Shown: one piece after another, positions 8,101 to 16,763 of the stretch
Layout: each line of letters starts with the position of its first letter
Numbering within the stretch: position 1 is the stretch's first letter
DNA from: Paracoccaceae bacterium
Lineage (GTDB): Bacteria; Pseudomonadota; Alphaproteobacteria; Rhodobacterales; Rhodobacteraceae
Length of the DNA: 64,000 bases
Direction: 5' to 3'
Assembly: GCA_902512685.1 (NCBI GenBank)
Contig: CABXKH010000004.1
Coordinates: 1-64,000 of the forward strand
The notes under the pieces: model-generated
What the model was told of the DNA's origin: nothing
Database searches by the model: none
Seen by the model: only the letters and a program-made list of their open reading frames with translations
Translations under genes and position numbers: made by a program

Positions 8101-9756
8101 TTAAGCTGTAAAGCCCCATTTGTAGATTTGCGGCAGATACGCAATGTGCATATCGCAAACTACATTCTCTTTGTGGAACCTGTTCAGACTTCTGAAGTAG
8201 GGTTGAATTGTAACGCCTTCTTCAACGATCAAAGCCTGACATTTGCCTGCAACCGCACGCCGTGTGTCTGCATCAGCAAGAGAGTTTGCCTCTGCCAGAA
8301 GCGCGTCAAACTCAGGGTTGTTCCAACCAAATTCGTTCCAAGCCTCGCCAGAGCGATAGGCCAGACCCCAAACTTGTGTCGCCAGTGGACGGTGGTTCCA
8401 GTTGGTTGAGCTGTATGGATATTTCGCCCAATCGTTCCAGAATGTCGATCCAGGCAGGATGGTACGCTTGATTTTGAACCCAGCATCGCGAAGCTGCGCT
8501 GCAACCGCATCTGTGGTGTCTTTGCGGTAGCCACCATCGATAGAGATCACCTCATGCTCAAAGTCCATCATGCCGGCTTCTTCCATCAAAGCTCTTGCTT
8601 TGGCGGGATCATAGGGCAAACGGCCAACACTTGGATCATACTCTGGGTGCATTGGTCCAGCGTGATGGTTATCTGCTGTGATACCAATATTGTTCAAGCC
8701 CAATTCAAGACAAACGTTGTTGTCAACGGCCATTGCAAGTGCTTGGCGCACGCGTTTGTCCGCATATTTAGGCTCTGTTTCTTGGTTGGCGCGAATAACA
8801 ATCGTTGCACCAGAGGCAACAGTTGATTGGGTCATGCCAAGTCCGGCCATAATGTCGATAAATTCGCCATCAACATCCCATACTGCATCAACTTCATCGG
8901 CTTCAACAGCGGCAACCCAAGAAGATGGATCAGTGCCGTAGTCGATAAACTCAAACCGGTCCAAATGCGCGCCTTTGCCAGCGGCATAGCCCCACCAATC
9001 ATGACCTTCATTGCGAACGATCACACCTTTTACGCCAACTTCAAGTGACTCTGGCTTATAGGGGCCTGTGCCTACGGCCGTGCCCATCATGTCGTCTGGG
9101 TTATGGCTGCTGTGCACGATGGCGGCTGGATAGTCGGCCATGCCTGCGATGATTGTAATATCAGGTGCAGAAGTATTCAGTTGAACGGTATGGCTGTCAA
9201 CGACAACAATGGCCCCATCAGCGGCCTTGCCTGAATCGGCATCAATTAGCGTTGCCATGCGTCCGGCCATTGAGTTACCCTCAACGGATTTATCACACCA
9301 ACCGTTAATATTGCGCGCAACGTCATCGGCCGTAAAATCGTCACCATTGTTCCACTTTACGCCTTTGCGAACGTTCAAAGTGTACTGTGTTGCGTCAGCG
9401 TTGGCGCTCCAGCTTTCAAGAAGCATTGGATTAAAGCTACCATCATTGTTGTATTCAACGAGATACTCAAGCCAACCCGCAGTATATGTCGCGATTTGTG
9501 TCCAGTCATAAGTTCTTGGATCTTTAAGCGCCCTAACTTCCATTTGGAAGCGGATCGTTCCACCTTGCTGCATGTGGCCGCCGGCCAATGCAGGTGTCGC
9601 CAGCCCGCCAAGAGCGTAAGCGGCAGAAGCTGATAGACCCAAAGCCGTTGTGCGAGACAAAAATTCCCGGCGGTCAAGCTGACCAGACTTTAGTTCTGTG
9701 GCATACATTTCAGCTGCCGGGTGAATGTAGCTCTCGCTACGGGTGTTATGCGTCAT
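8101..9756 (-). CDS. Peptide-type ABC transporter substrate-binding protein, Tat signal
   Basis: A family-5 (DppA/OppA-like) extracytoplasmic binding protein of about 551 residues that captures the substrate in the periplasm. I chose the ATG at 9756 because a GGGAG site precedes it; a longer frame to 9825 lacks one. From this start a twin-arginine signal DRREFLSR lies at residues 28-35, followed by a hydrophobic alanine-rich stretch and a likely cleavage after TPALA (about 57). The body has the family pattern of [16 protein letters not shown] and the GTGPYK segment. It is the first gene of the importer operon. Confidence 0.93.
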   Translation of the reverse strand: MTHNTRSESYIHPAAEMYATELKSGQLDRREFLSRTTALGLSASAAYALGGLATPALAGGHMQQGGTIRFQMEVRALKDPRTYDWTQIATYTAGWLEYLVEYNNDGSFNPMLLESWSANADATQYTLNVRKGVKWNNGDDFTADDVARNINGWCDKSVEGNSMAGRMATLIDADSGKAADGAIVVVDSHTVQLNTSAPDITIIAGMADYPAAIVHSSHNPDDMMGTAVGTGPYKPESLEVGVKGVIVRNEGHDWWGYAAGKGAHLDRFEFIDYGTDPSSWVAAVEADEVDAVWDVDGEFIDIMAGLGMTQSTVASGATIVIRANQETEPKYADKRVRQALAMAVDNNVCLELGLNNIGITADNHHAGPMHPEYDPSVGRLPYDPAKARALMEEAGMMDFEHEVISIDGGYRKDTTDAVAAQLRDAGFKIKRTILPGSTFWNDWAKYPYSSTNWNHRPLATQVWGLAYRSGEAWNEFGWNNPEFDALLAEANSLADADTRRAVAGKCQALIVEEGVTIQPYFRSLNRFHKENVVCDMHIAYLPQIYKWGFTA

Positions 9757-10186
9757 AGTTTTTTTCTCCCTGTGACAATTTCGGAGTAAGCTAAGCAACC
9801 CTATCAGCGCCGTACTTTGGCCCATTAGGTCGCAATGCCGCCCCCTCTAACCCTATACGGCATTACTTTTGGCTCTAGGTCAATGTCATTGATCGGCATT
9901 TTTTGGCTCATGTGCGACATTAGATGCTTATAATTACGACATAAATTGGAATAAAATTGCAGATATCATCGGCAAAGGATGACAATTATTTCTTTCAAAT
10001 ACCTGCGGATAATAGGTCGACCTGCTAAATTATATCTAATTTATTAGACAGAGAATCAGAATAGGGCAATTAGCTTAATCATTTTGATAAAAACTTGATG
10101 TGATTTCCTTCCCAGGGCTAATTCGAAGAATGTTTAATTTTAAACCCGCCAAATCAGCGCGCGATGGCTTTGAACTTATCAAAAAT
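9757..10186. other. Gene-free intergenic stretch
   Basis: About 430 bases of AT-rich sequence between the ABC operon start and the end of miaA. It should contain the leftward promoter of the transporter operon, but I could not pick a convincing -35/-10 pair. Short frames on both strands show no ribosome-binding site or protein-like composition, and I see no clear hairpin with a U tract. Confidence 0.5.
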
Positions 10187-11089
10187 CTAACCCAAAGAAT
10201 GTGCCGCATCGACCCAATGCCAGTTTTTCATTTTGCTGCGAAACCATGTGCGCTGCCTTTTGGCAAATTGCCGCGTGGCGATGGTTGCGGATTGTTTTGC
10301 CTCTTCAAGTGATAACTGACCGCGAAGATGGGCGATTAATTCCTGCGCGCCAATGGCCTTTGATGACAACAGGCTTTCGTCCCAGCTTGGCAGCTGCAGC
10401 TCTGCTTCTTGAAGCGCACCGGCCATGATCATCTTATCAAAACGCTGCGCAATTCGGGTGTTGAGCCATTCGGTATCTGTTTTCATGACGATGGCGCAGC
10501 AGTGCGCAAGTGGCAAATCAGGCGAGGGCGTTTGAGAATGCCAATAAGAAAGCGACTTACCTGTTTCTTTTTGTACTTCCCATGCGCGCTGAACACGCAT
10601 CGGGTTTTGGATATCCAGTTTTTTCCTTGTCTCCGCGTCGATGTCCTCTAGCAAAATTTGATATCCAAATTTTTGCACCCGTGCGTTTGCCTCTTTTCGT
10701 ATACTTTCCGAAATCTGAGGAAGCTCGGCCAACCCCTGCGACAGAGCGGTAAAATATAGCCCGGTCCCCCCTGTGATGATTGGTCTTTTATCCCCGCTTA
10801 AAAGCGGCTTTAGATCCCTAAGCCAATGGCCGACAGAATAATTCGCCTCTCGCTCCAGATGACCGTAAAGCGCATGGTCTATTTCTGCTTCATCTTGCTG
10901 GCTCGGACGGGCGCTTAAAACGCGCCAATTGGAATAGACCTGAATGGCATCAGCATTGACGACCAAGCCGCCATACCGGCGGGCAATTTGCAAAGCCAAA
11001 TCGGATTTTCCAGATGCCGTTGGCCCCGCGATTAGGATCGGCTGCCTATGGTCAATACCTTCGAGGTCTGTTAGGGAAAAATTGTTCAT
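10187..11089 (-). CDS. miaA: tRNA dimethylallyltransferase
   Basis: MiaA transfers a dimethylallyl group to A37 of tRNAs reading UNN codons, the first step to ms2i6A. The 300-residue form starting [11 protein letters not shown] has a P-loop AGPTASGKS, the [17 protein letters not shown] substrate motif and [11 protein letters not shown], all diagnostic. A longer frame to 11212 would add 41 residues of unlikely sequence reaching the pyrH start, so I prefer the ATG at 11089. It is divergent from pyrH, sharing about 125 bases of promoter region. Confidence 0.95.
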   Translation of the reverse strand: MNNFSLTDLEGIDHRQPILIAGPTASGKSDLALQIARRYGGLVVNADAIQVYSNWRVLSARPSQQDEAEIDHALYGHLEREANYSVGHWLRDLKPLLSGDKRPIITGGTGLYFTALSQGLAELPQISESIRKEANARVQKFGYQILLEDIDAETRKKLDIQNPMRVQRAWEVQKETGKSLSYWHSQTPSPDLPLAHCCAIVMKTDTEWLNTRIAQRFDKMIMAGALQEAELQLPSWDESLLSSKAIGAQELIAHLRGQLSLEEAKQSATIATRQFAKRQRTWFRSKMKNWHWVDAAHSLG

Positions 11090-11213
11090 CGGTGTGCGTA
11101 TGATCCTTGGCCTTTTTGCGTCAAGGCGATATGGCCAAAACGTGATGCGCGATAAGGCTCGCCAACTGGCGGCACATTCGCATAAAATTAACGATATGCG
11201 CAAGGAGTGCAAT

Positions 11214-11945
11214 ATGGATCAAACCCCCGCCCCGAAAACGACATTTACCCGCGTGATGCTAAAAATTTCTGGTGAAGCCTTGATGGGAGATCAGGGATTT
11301 GGACTGCATCCCCCGACTGTCGAACGGGTCGCACGAGAGGTCAAAACAGTTCATGATCTTGGGGTTGAGATTTGTATGGTCATCGGCGGAGGCAACATTT
11401 TTCGCGGCTTGCAGGGCAGTGCGCAAGGCATGGAGCGCACAACTGCAGATTACATGGGCATGTTGGCTACGGTGATGAATGCGCTTGCAATGCAAAGTGC
11501 TTTGGAAAGCATCGGTGTATTTACTCGGGTTGTCAGTGCGATCCCAATGGATCAGGTTTGCGAACCCTATATTCGGCGCCGCGCGGTGCGACATCTTGAA
11601 AAAAAACGTGTGTGCATTTTTGCCGCTGGAACGGGTAATCCCTATTTCACAACTGATACGGCGGCAACACTTAGAGCAAGCGAAATGGCCTGCGAAGCTA
11701 TTTTCAAGGGCACGAAAGTAGATGGTGTCTATGATAAAGACCCGGTTACAAATTCAGATGCCATTCGCTATGATCATATATCCTATGATGATGTTCTGGC
11801 CAAACACCTGGCGGTAATGGATGCCAGTGCGATCGCTCTTGCGCGGGACAATAATCTACCGATCATCGTATTTTCATTGGATGAGCCGGGCGGGTTCAAA
11901 GGTATTTTGAATGGCGAAGGAACCTATACAACTGTATCTGGTTAA
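11214..11945 (+). CDS. pyrH: Uridylate kinase (UMP kinase)
   Basis: PyrH phosphorylates UMP to UDP in pyrimidine nucleotide synthesis; it is a hexameric amino-acid-kinase-fold enzyme. The 243-residue protein shows [26 protein letters not shown], the [17 protein letters not shown] segment and [13 protein letters not shown]. The frame is open upstream, but the ATG at 11214 follows a perfect AAGGAG (11202-11207), which fixes the start. It opens the rightward block pyrH-frr-uppS-cdsA-dxr-rseP that couples nucleotide supply, ribosome recycling and envelope precursors. Confidence 0.97.
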   Translation: MDQTPAPKTTFTRVMLKISGEALMGDQGFGLHPPTVERVAREVKTVHDLGVEICMVIGGGNIFRGLQGSAQGMERTTADYMGMLATVMNALAMQSALESIGVFTRVVSAIPMDQVCEPYIRRRAVRHLEKKRVCIFAAGTGNPYFTTDTAATLRASEMACEAIFKGTKVDGVYDKDPVTNSDAIRYDHISYDDVLAKHLAVMDASAIALARDNNLPIIVFSLDEPGGFKGILNGEGTYTTVSG

Positions 11946-12031
11946 CTTTAGGATAGTGTTCAAGTACAGCGTGCTTTAATCTAGCATGTATAAGGCAATA
12001 AAGTAGACCAAAAAAACAAGAGAAGAAGACT

Positions 12032-12595
12032 ATGTCAGACGATTTTATGCTTGATACCGATGATTTACAGCGCCGCATGGATGGCGCGATGGCTTCTTTG
12101 AAAACCGAATTTGCATCCCTGCGAACCGGCCGGGCCTCAGCGTCGATGCTTGAGCCTGTTTATGTCGAGGCCTACGGCCAGCGTACGCCCATCAACCAAG
12201 TGGGCACAGTCAATGTTCCAGAACCCCGCATGGTGACTGTGAATGTGTGGGATAAATCAATGGTGGGTGCGGTGGAAAAAGCCATTCGCGAAAGCGGTCT
12301 TGGTATCAATCCGCAACTGAATGGCACGATTATCATGCTGCCCATTCCCGAATTGAACGAAGAGCGCAGGCGCGAATTAACCCGGGTGGCGGCGCAATAT
12401 GGCGAACACGCCAGAGTATCCATTCGAAATATCCGCCGCGACGGCATGGATCAGATTAAAAAAGCCAAAACCGATGGTATGTCCGAAGATGACCAAAAGA
12501 TTTGGGAAACAGAAGTACAAGAGTTAACGGATACAGCAATAAAAGCCGTTGATGATGCCCTTACGTCCAAACAATCAGAAATTATGCAAGTCTAG
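12032..12595 (+). CDS. frr: Ribosome recycling factor
   Basis: RRF acts with EF-G to split post-termination ribosomes. The 187-residue protein is the standard length and has the family pattern: [14 protein letters not shown] in the first helix, [18 protein letters not shown], and the three-helix C-terminus with [17 protein letters not shown]. It follows pyrH by 86 bases, the common alphaproteobacterial order, and has an AGAAGAAG site upstream of its ATG. Confidence 0.97.
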   Translation: MSDDFMLDTDDLQRRMDGAMASLKTEFASLRTGRASASMLEPVYVEAYGQRTPINQVGTVNVPEPRMVTVNVWDKSMVGAVEKAIRESGLGINPQLNGTIIMLPIPELNEERRRELTRVAAQYGEHARVSIRNIRRDGMDQIKKAKTDGMSEDDQKIWETEVQELTDTAIKAVDDALTSKQSEIMQV

Positions 12596-12619
12596 GTTCT
12601 CGGCAAAAAAGATCGTTTG

Positions 12620-13345
12620 ATGAAAAATTTAAATAAAAATAGTAAAACTCCGAACCACGTCGCCATTATTATGGATGGCAATGGACGCTGGGCGCAGGCG
12701 CGCCGCAGGCCTCGCCTTTTTGGCCATCGCGCCGGCGCAGCCCGTATTCGTGAGATATTAGAAAGCTGCCCGAAGCTGGGCGTGAAATATCTTACTGTTT
12801 TTGCTTTTTCGACAGAAAACTGGAAGCGAACACAGGCGGAAGTGGCCGGTTTAATGAGCCTTTTTGAAAAGTATATTCGGAAAGAAGCCGCGAACCTAAA
12901 AGATAATGGCGTGCGGGTTCGGTTCATTGGCGATCGCATCAGGCTTGAAGATAAGCTTGTTGATTTGATGGATGATTTAGAGCTTATGACCCAAGATAAT
13001 GATCTTGTGCATTTAACCGTTGCTATAAATTATGGTGGCCGGGATGAAGTTGCGCGTGCCACGCGACGACTGGCCCGCGATGTTGAGTTGAAAAAACTCT
13101 CAGCAAAGGACGTAAACGAAGAGACATTGCCAAAATACCTTGATACCCATGTTTTGCCGGATCCTGATCTGGTGATTAGGACTTCGGGTGAGGCACGCAT
13201 ATCAAATTTCTTGCTTTGGCAATCTGCCTATTCCGAATATGAGTTTATTGATACTCTATGGCCTGATTTTACGTCAGAAGTTTTTGCAAAGGTTGTGGCC
13301 AGTTATTCCCAGCGCTCTCGGCGTTTTGGAGGTGCCTCTGTATGA
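12620..13345 (+). CDS. uppS: Undecaprenyl diphosphate synthase (isoprenyl transferase)
   Basis: UppS builds the C55 carrier lipid for peptidoglycan and surface polysaccharides from farnesyl and isopentenyl diphosphates. The 241-residue protein has the cis-prenyltransferase signature IIMDGNGRWAQ with the catalytic Asp, the AFSTENWKR motif, and RTSGEARISNFLLWQSAYSE near the C-terminus. I use the ATG at 12620; a TTG directly before it (12617) is an alternative. It overlaps cdsA by 4 bases (ATGA). Confidence 0.96.
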   Translation: MKNLNKNSKTPNHVAIIMDGNGRWAQARRRPRLFGHRAGAARIREILESCPKLGVKYLTVFAFSTENWKRTQAEVAGLMSLFEKYIRKEAANLKDNGVRVRFIGDRIRLEDKLVDLMDDLELMTQDNDLVHLTVAINYGGRDEVARATRRLARDVELKKLSAKDVNEETLPKYLDTHVLPDPDLVIRTSGEARISNFLLWQSAYSEYEFIDTLWPDFTSEVFAKVVASYSQRSRRFGGASV

Positions 13346-14133
13346 TGGGTTCAAGGGGGTGGAGCGATCTTGCCCCAAGGTTGGGGTCTGCGCTGGTTTT
13401 GGCATCAATTGCCGGATTTGCCGTATGGTTCGGGGGGTATTTTTTCGCTTGTTTGCTGGTTGTAATAATAGCGGCCATGCTTTGGGAACTGGGCACTATG
13501 CTGACCGGTGGAGGAAAAGCTAGAACATGGGTTATTACCGTTCTGGCTGCTTTAACGCTTATGGCGACCTCGTATTGGGGTTCATTTTGGATTACCGTCG
13601 CTCTTCTTTTCGTTTCTGCGACTCTGCAAAGGGGTCTTTTTGTACAGCAAAAAAACATTGGAGCCTTGTTTTCCTTTGCGATTATGTCTGCAGGGACGGT
13701 TCTGTTTGATTTGCGGCAAGACTATGGTTTGCCAATTATACTTTGGCTGATCTGTTTGGTGGTTTTCACCGATGTTGCGGGGTATTTTGTAGGCAAAACT
13801 CTAGGGGGACCAAAATTTTGGGCCAGAGTAAGCCCTAAAAAAACCTGGTCTGGAACCCTTGGAGGTTGGTTGGTGGCGGCAATAATTAGTTTCGTGGCAA
13901 AAGACTATGTTGCGCCGCAGACCACGCTACTTAGCTTTGTTCTTTTTGCTGTCTTTTTATCTTTTGCCGGCCAGATGGGGGATATTTGCGAAAGCGCTCT
14001 TAAACGGATTTGCGGTGTGAAAGACAGCTCCAACCTTCTTCCCGGGCATGGGGGCTTGTTAGATCGCTTTGACGCTATGGTGGGAGCCACGCTTGGGTTT
14101 ATCGTCACGGCCCCTTGGGTATTCCCCATATGA
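13342..14133 (+). CDS. cdsA: Phosphatidate cytidylyltransferase
   Basis: CdsA makes CDP-diacylglycerol from phosphatidate and CTP at the inner membrane, the branch point to all phospholipids. The 263-residue polytopic protein has the family signature near the C-terminus, running from SPKKTWSGTLGG through GDICESALKRICGVKDSS to LPGHGGLLDRFDAM. About seven or eight hydrophobic segments are visible. It overlaps uppS and dxr by ATGA junctions, indicating tight translational coupling. Confidence 0.95.
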   Translation: MMGSRGWSDLAPRLGSALVLASIAGFAVWFGGYFFACLLVVIIAAMLWELGTMLTGGGKARTWVITVLAALTLMATSYWGSFWITVALLFVSATLQRGLFVQQKNIGALFSFAIMSAGTVLFDLRQDYGLPIILWLICLVVFTDVAGYFVGKTLGGPKFWARVSPKKTWSGTLGGWLVAAIISFVAKDYVAPQTTLLSFVLFAVFLSFAGQMGDICESALKRICGVKDSSNLLPGHGGLLDRFDAMVGATLGFIVTAPWVFPI

Positions 14134-15302
14134 AGCGGGTCAGTATTTTGGGCGCTACTGGCTCTATTGGTCAAAATACAATCGATCTTATTCGGCGCGA
14201 TAAAAGTAACTTTGACGTGGTTGCGCTGACGGGTGGATGCAATGTGGCTTTGCTGGCAAAATCAGCCATCGAGCTTGGAGCCAATCATGCCGCTATTGCA
14301 GACGATAGGCTTTATAACGACCTCAAAGATGCTCTGTCAGGCAGCGGTATCGGGGTCAGTGCAGGTAGACAGGCTATTGCTCAGGCCGCTGCAATGCCGG
14401 CCGATTGGGTGATGTCATCCATCGTTGGTGCAGCAGGGCTTGAACCGGGGTTGATCGCCATGTCCAATGGCGCGGATCTCGCCTTGGCAAACAAAGAAAG
14501 CATGGTGGCCGCTGGCGGATTGATGAAAGCAACCGCTGCAGAAAACAACGTTTTGATTTTGCCAACCGACAGTGAACATTCGGCTATTTTTCAAGCCCTT
14601 ATGGGGCAAAGTAGAAGTGCTGTTGAGCGTGTTATTATTACCGCATCTGGCGGCCCATTTAAGGACTGGTCAAACGCAGAACTTGCGACAGTTACACCAG
14701 ACCAGGCTATGGTTCACCCGAATTGGTCGATGGGAACAAGAATTACAATTGATAGCGCATCCATGTTTAACAAAGGGTTGGAGGTGATTGAAACAAAAGA
14801 GTTTTTTGAAATAGAAGATTCCCAAATTGAAGTCGTAATTCACCCGCAATCCATTATTCATGCGCTTGTTGGATTCCACGATGGCAATCTGCTCGCACAT
14901 GTCGGGCCACCGGATATGCGCCACGCGATTGGATTCGCGCTTTATTACCCAGATCGCAAACCTTTGCCGCTCAACCGGCTTGAGTTGACCAAGATAGGGC
15001 GTTTGGATTTCTCAGAGCCCGATTATAATCGTTTTCCAGCGCTTAAACTGGCCTATGATGTGCTTGAGTTGGGCGGCGTGGCTGGCGCAGTTTACAATGC
15101 CGCAAAAGAGGTCGCTCTTGATGCGTTTATTGCCCGCCAGATTGGGTTTTTAGATATGGCAGAGGCAGTGGACCGCACATTACACCGCTTGTTTGCGGGA
15201 GCTTGTGAATTAAATAAAGATCAAAACCTTGATAATATCCTCCATGCAGACAACATGGGCAGGAAAATCGGGCGCGAAGAAATTCAGGCGCTAAGCGCAT
15301 AA
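14130..15302 (+). CDS. dxr: 1-deoxy-D-xylulose 5-phosphate reductoisomerase
   Basis: Dxr converts DXP to MEP with NADPH, the committed step of the non-mevalonate isoprenoid pathway that feeds UppS. The 390-residue protein begins MKRVSILGATGSIGQNT, the NADPH-binding motif, and has LANKESMVAAG, LPTDSEHSAIFQ and the catalytic-loop segment HPNWSMGTRITIDSASMFNKG. The ATG at 14130 overlaps the cdsA stop (ATGA), so I prefer it to the ATG at 14115. Confidence 0.96.
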   Translation: MKRVSILGATGSIGQNTIDLIRRDKSNFDVVALTGGCNVALLAKSAIELGANHAAIADDRLYNDLKDALSGSGIGVSAGRQAIAQAAAMPADWVMSSIVGAAGLEPGLIAMSNGADLALANKESMVAAGGLMKATAAENNVLILPTDSEHSAIFQALMGQSRSAVERVIITASGGPFKDWSNAELATVTPDQAMVHPNWSMGTRITIDSASMFNKGLEVIETKEFFEIEDSQIEVVIHPQSIIHALVGFHDGNLLAHVGPPDMRHAIGFALYYPDRKPLPLNRLELTKIGRLDFSEPDYNRFPALKLAYDVLELGGVAGAVYNAAKEVALDAFIARQIGFLDMAEAVDRTLHRLFAGACELNKDQNLDNILHADNMGRKIGREEIQALSA

Positions 15303-15318
15303 ATACAGGACCGTAACT

Positions 15319-16665
15319 TTGGATTTAATCTCAATTATCCCCGCTTTTGGTAGTCTTTTGCTGACACTGGCAGCTTTTGTTGTCGCATTATCTGTCATCG
15401 TAGCTGTGCATGAATATGGGCATTATATTGTTGCGCGTTGGTCCGGTATTCATGCCGAGGTTTTTTCACTTGGCTTTGGTCTGGTTTTACTATCAAGGAT
15501 CGACAGCCGTGGAACCAAATGGCAAATAGCAGCCATTCCTCTTGGAGGTTACGTCAAGTTTCGCGGTGATAAAAATGCAGCCAGTCAGGCCGATAGCGCG
15601 GCGGCAAAAATGCAGTCAGCAAGTGAACGGCGCTCTTCGTTGTCCGGCGCCCCTCTTTGGGCAAGGGCGGCTACAGTGGCCGCTGGTCCAATGTTCAACT
15701 TTGCTTTCGCCATTTTGTTGCTTTCGGGAATTTCAATTTGGCAAGGTCAGTTGCGTGATCCGCTGACAATTGGGACACTGCATCCGATCCCGTTTGAACA
15801 TGGGCTGCAAAATGGCGATGTTCTGCTCGCTATTAATGGCCAGACAATTCCAAAATTTGATCAACCTATTGCGATGCAACAATTTTGGAATAATTTGGAT
15901 GGCTCAAAGACCTATATTTATGAAGTTGATCGCTCTGGCCGACGCCTTGAAGTGTCCGGGCCAAATGTAAATCCGCCGCGGGTATTAAATGTTATGCCGC
16001 GCTCGGCAGCTGCAGATACGGGACTTCAAGAAGGCGATTTTATCATGGAAGTTCAAAGTGATCGGGTTGTTACCTTTAGTGATTTACGCCAGCATGTGGA
16101 AAACTCGAATGGGATGCCATTGCAGATTACTATCTGGCGAAACGGTCAGGAAATAGATTACACATTAACCCCTAAGGCCATGGATGAGCCTGCCTCAAAT
16201 GGCGGGTTTACAACGCAGTGGCGTATTGGCGTGGTTGGCGGGGGTTTTTTCTTTGATCCTGTGGTTTCCCCGCTCAGCCTAAAAGATGGTTTGACGGTCG
16301 GATTAAACGGGACTTGGGCAATTATTTCCGGATCGGTTTCGGGGTTGTATCATATCGTATCAGGCGACATCAGCAGCTGTAATTTATCTGGTCCCATTGG
16401 AATTGCTGAAACATCGGGTCAAATGGCCCGCCAGGGGGGGGACAACTTTCTTTGGTTTATTGCTGTACTCTCTGCGGCTGTGGGGATGATTAATCTTTTC
16501 CCTGTGCCGGTTCTAGATGGGGGGCATTTGGTATTTTTTGGCTATGAAGCTTTGACAGGCCGCCCCCCAAACGAGATTATTTTGAATGCACTTATGATTT
16601 CAGGATTGGCAATTATTTTAAGTTTTATGATGTTTGCATTGGCAAATGACTTGATTTGCCCTTAG
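15319..16665 (+). CDS. rseP: Site-2 protease RseP (M50 family)
   Basis: RseP is an inner-membrane zinc protease that cuts membrane-embedded anti-sigma factors and remnant signal peptides. The 448-residue protein has HEYGH (zinc ligands H31 and H35, catalytic E32) in the first helix, a PDZ domain in the middle (about residues 180-300, with VMPRSAAADTGLQEGDFI), and the third zinc-ligand motif NLFPVPVLDGGHL. It appears to start with TTG at 15319 after an AGGA site. Its position before bamA is the usual one. Confidence 0.94.
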   Translation: MDLISIIPAFGSLLLTLAAFVVALSVIVAVHEYGHYIVARWSGIHAEVFSLGFGLVLLSRIDSRGTKWQIAAIPLGGYVKFRGDKNAASQADSAAAKMQSASERRSSLSGAPLWARAATVAAGPMFNFAFAILLLSGISIWQGQLRDPLTIGTLHPIPFEHGLQNGDVLLAINGQTIPKFDQPIAMQQFWNNLDGSKTYIYEVDRSGRRLEVSGPNVNPPRVLNVMPRSAAADTGLQEGDFIMEVQSDRVVTFSDLRQHVENSNGMPLQITIWRNGQEIDYTLTPKAMDEPASNGGFTTQWRIGVVGGGFFFDPVVSPLSLKDGLTVGLNGTWAIISGSVSGLYHIVSGDISSCNLSGPIGIAETSGQMARQGGDNFLWFIAVLSAAVGMINLFPVPVLDGGHLVFFGYEALTGRPPNEIILNALMISGLAIILSFMMFALANDLICP

Positions 16666-16704
16666 ATATTTATGCAATCGGAGCGATAATTATTTAATGC
16701 GGTT

Positions 16705-16731
16705 TTGACAAACAAGTGCTTTCCCGATAAT
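16705..16731 (+). promoter_or_regulatory. Candidate promoter for bamA-skp
   Basis: A perfect -35 TTGACA at 16705-16710 is followed after 15 bases by GATAAT at 16726-16731 (or TAATCA at spacing 17). It lies in the only sizeable gap of this gene block, about 35-60 bases before bamA. Spacing is slightly off ideal, so this is a moderate call. Confidence 0.4.
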
Positions 16732-16763
16732 CAAAAAGCAGGAAATCAGAGCGGAGAAAGCTC

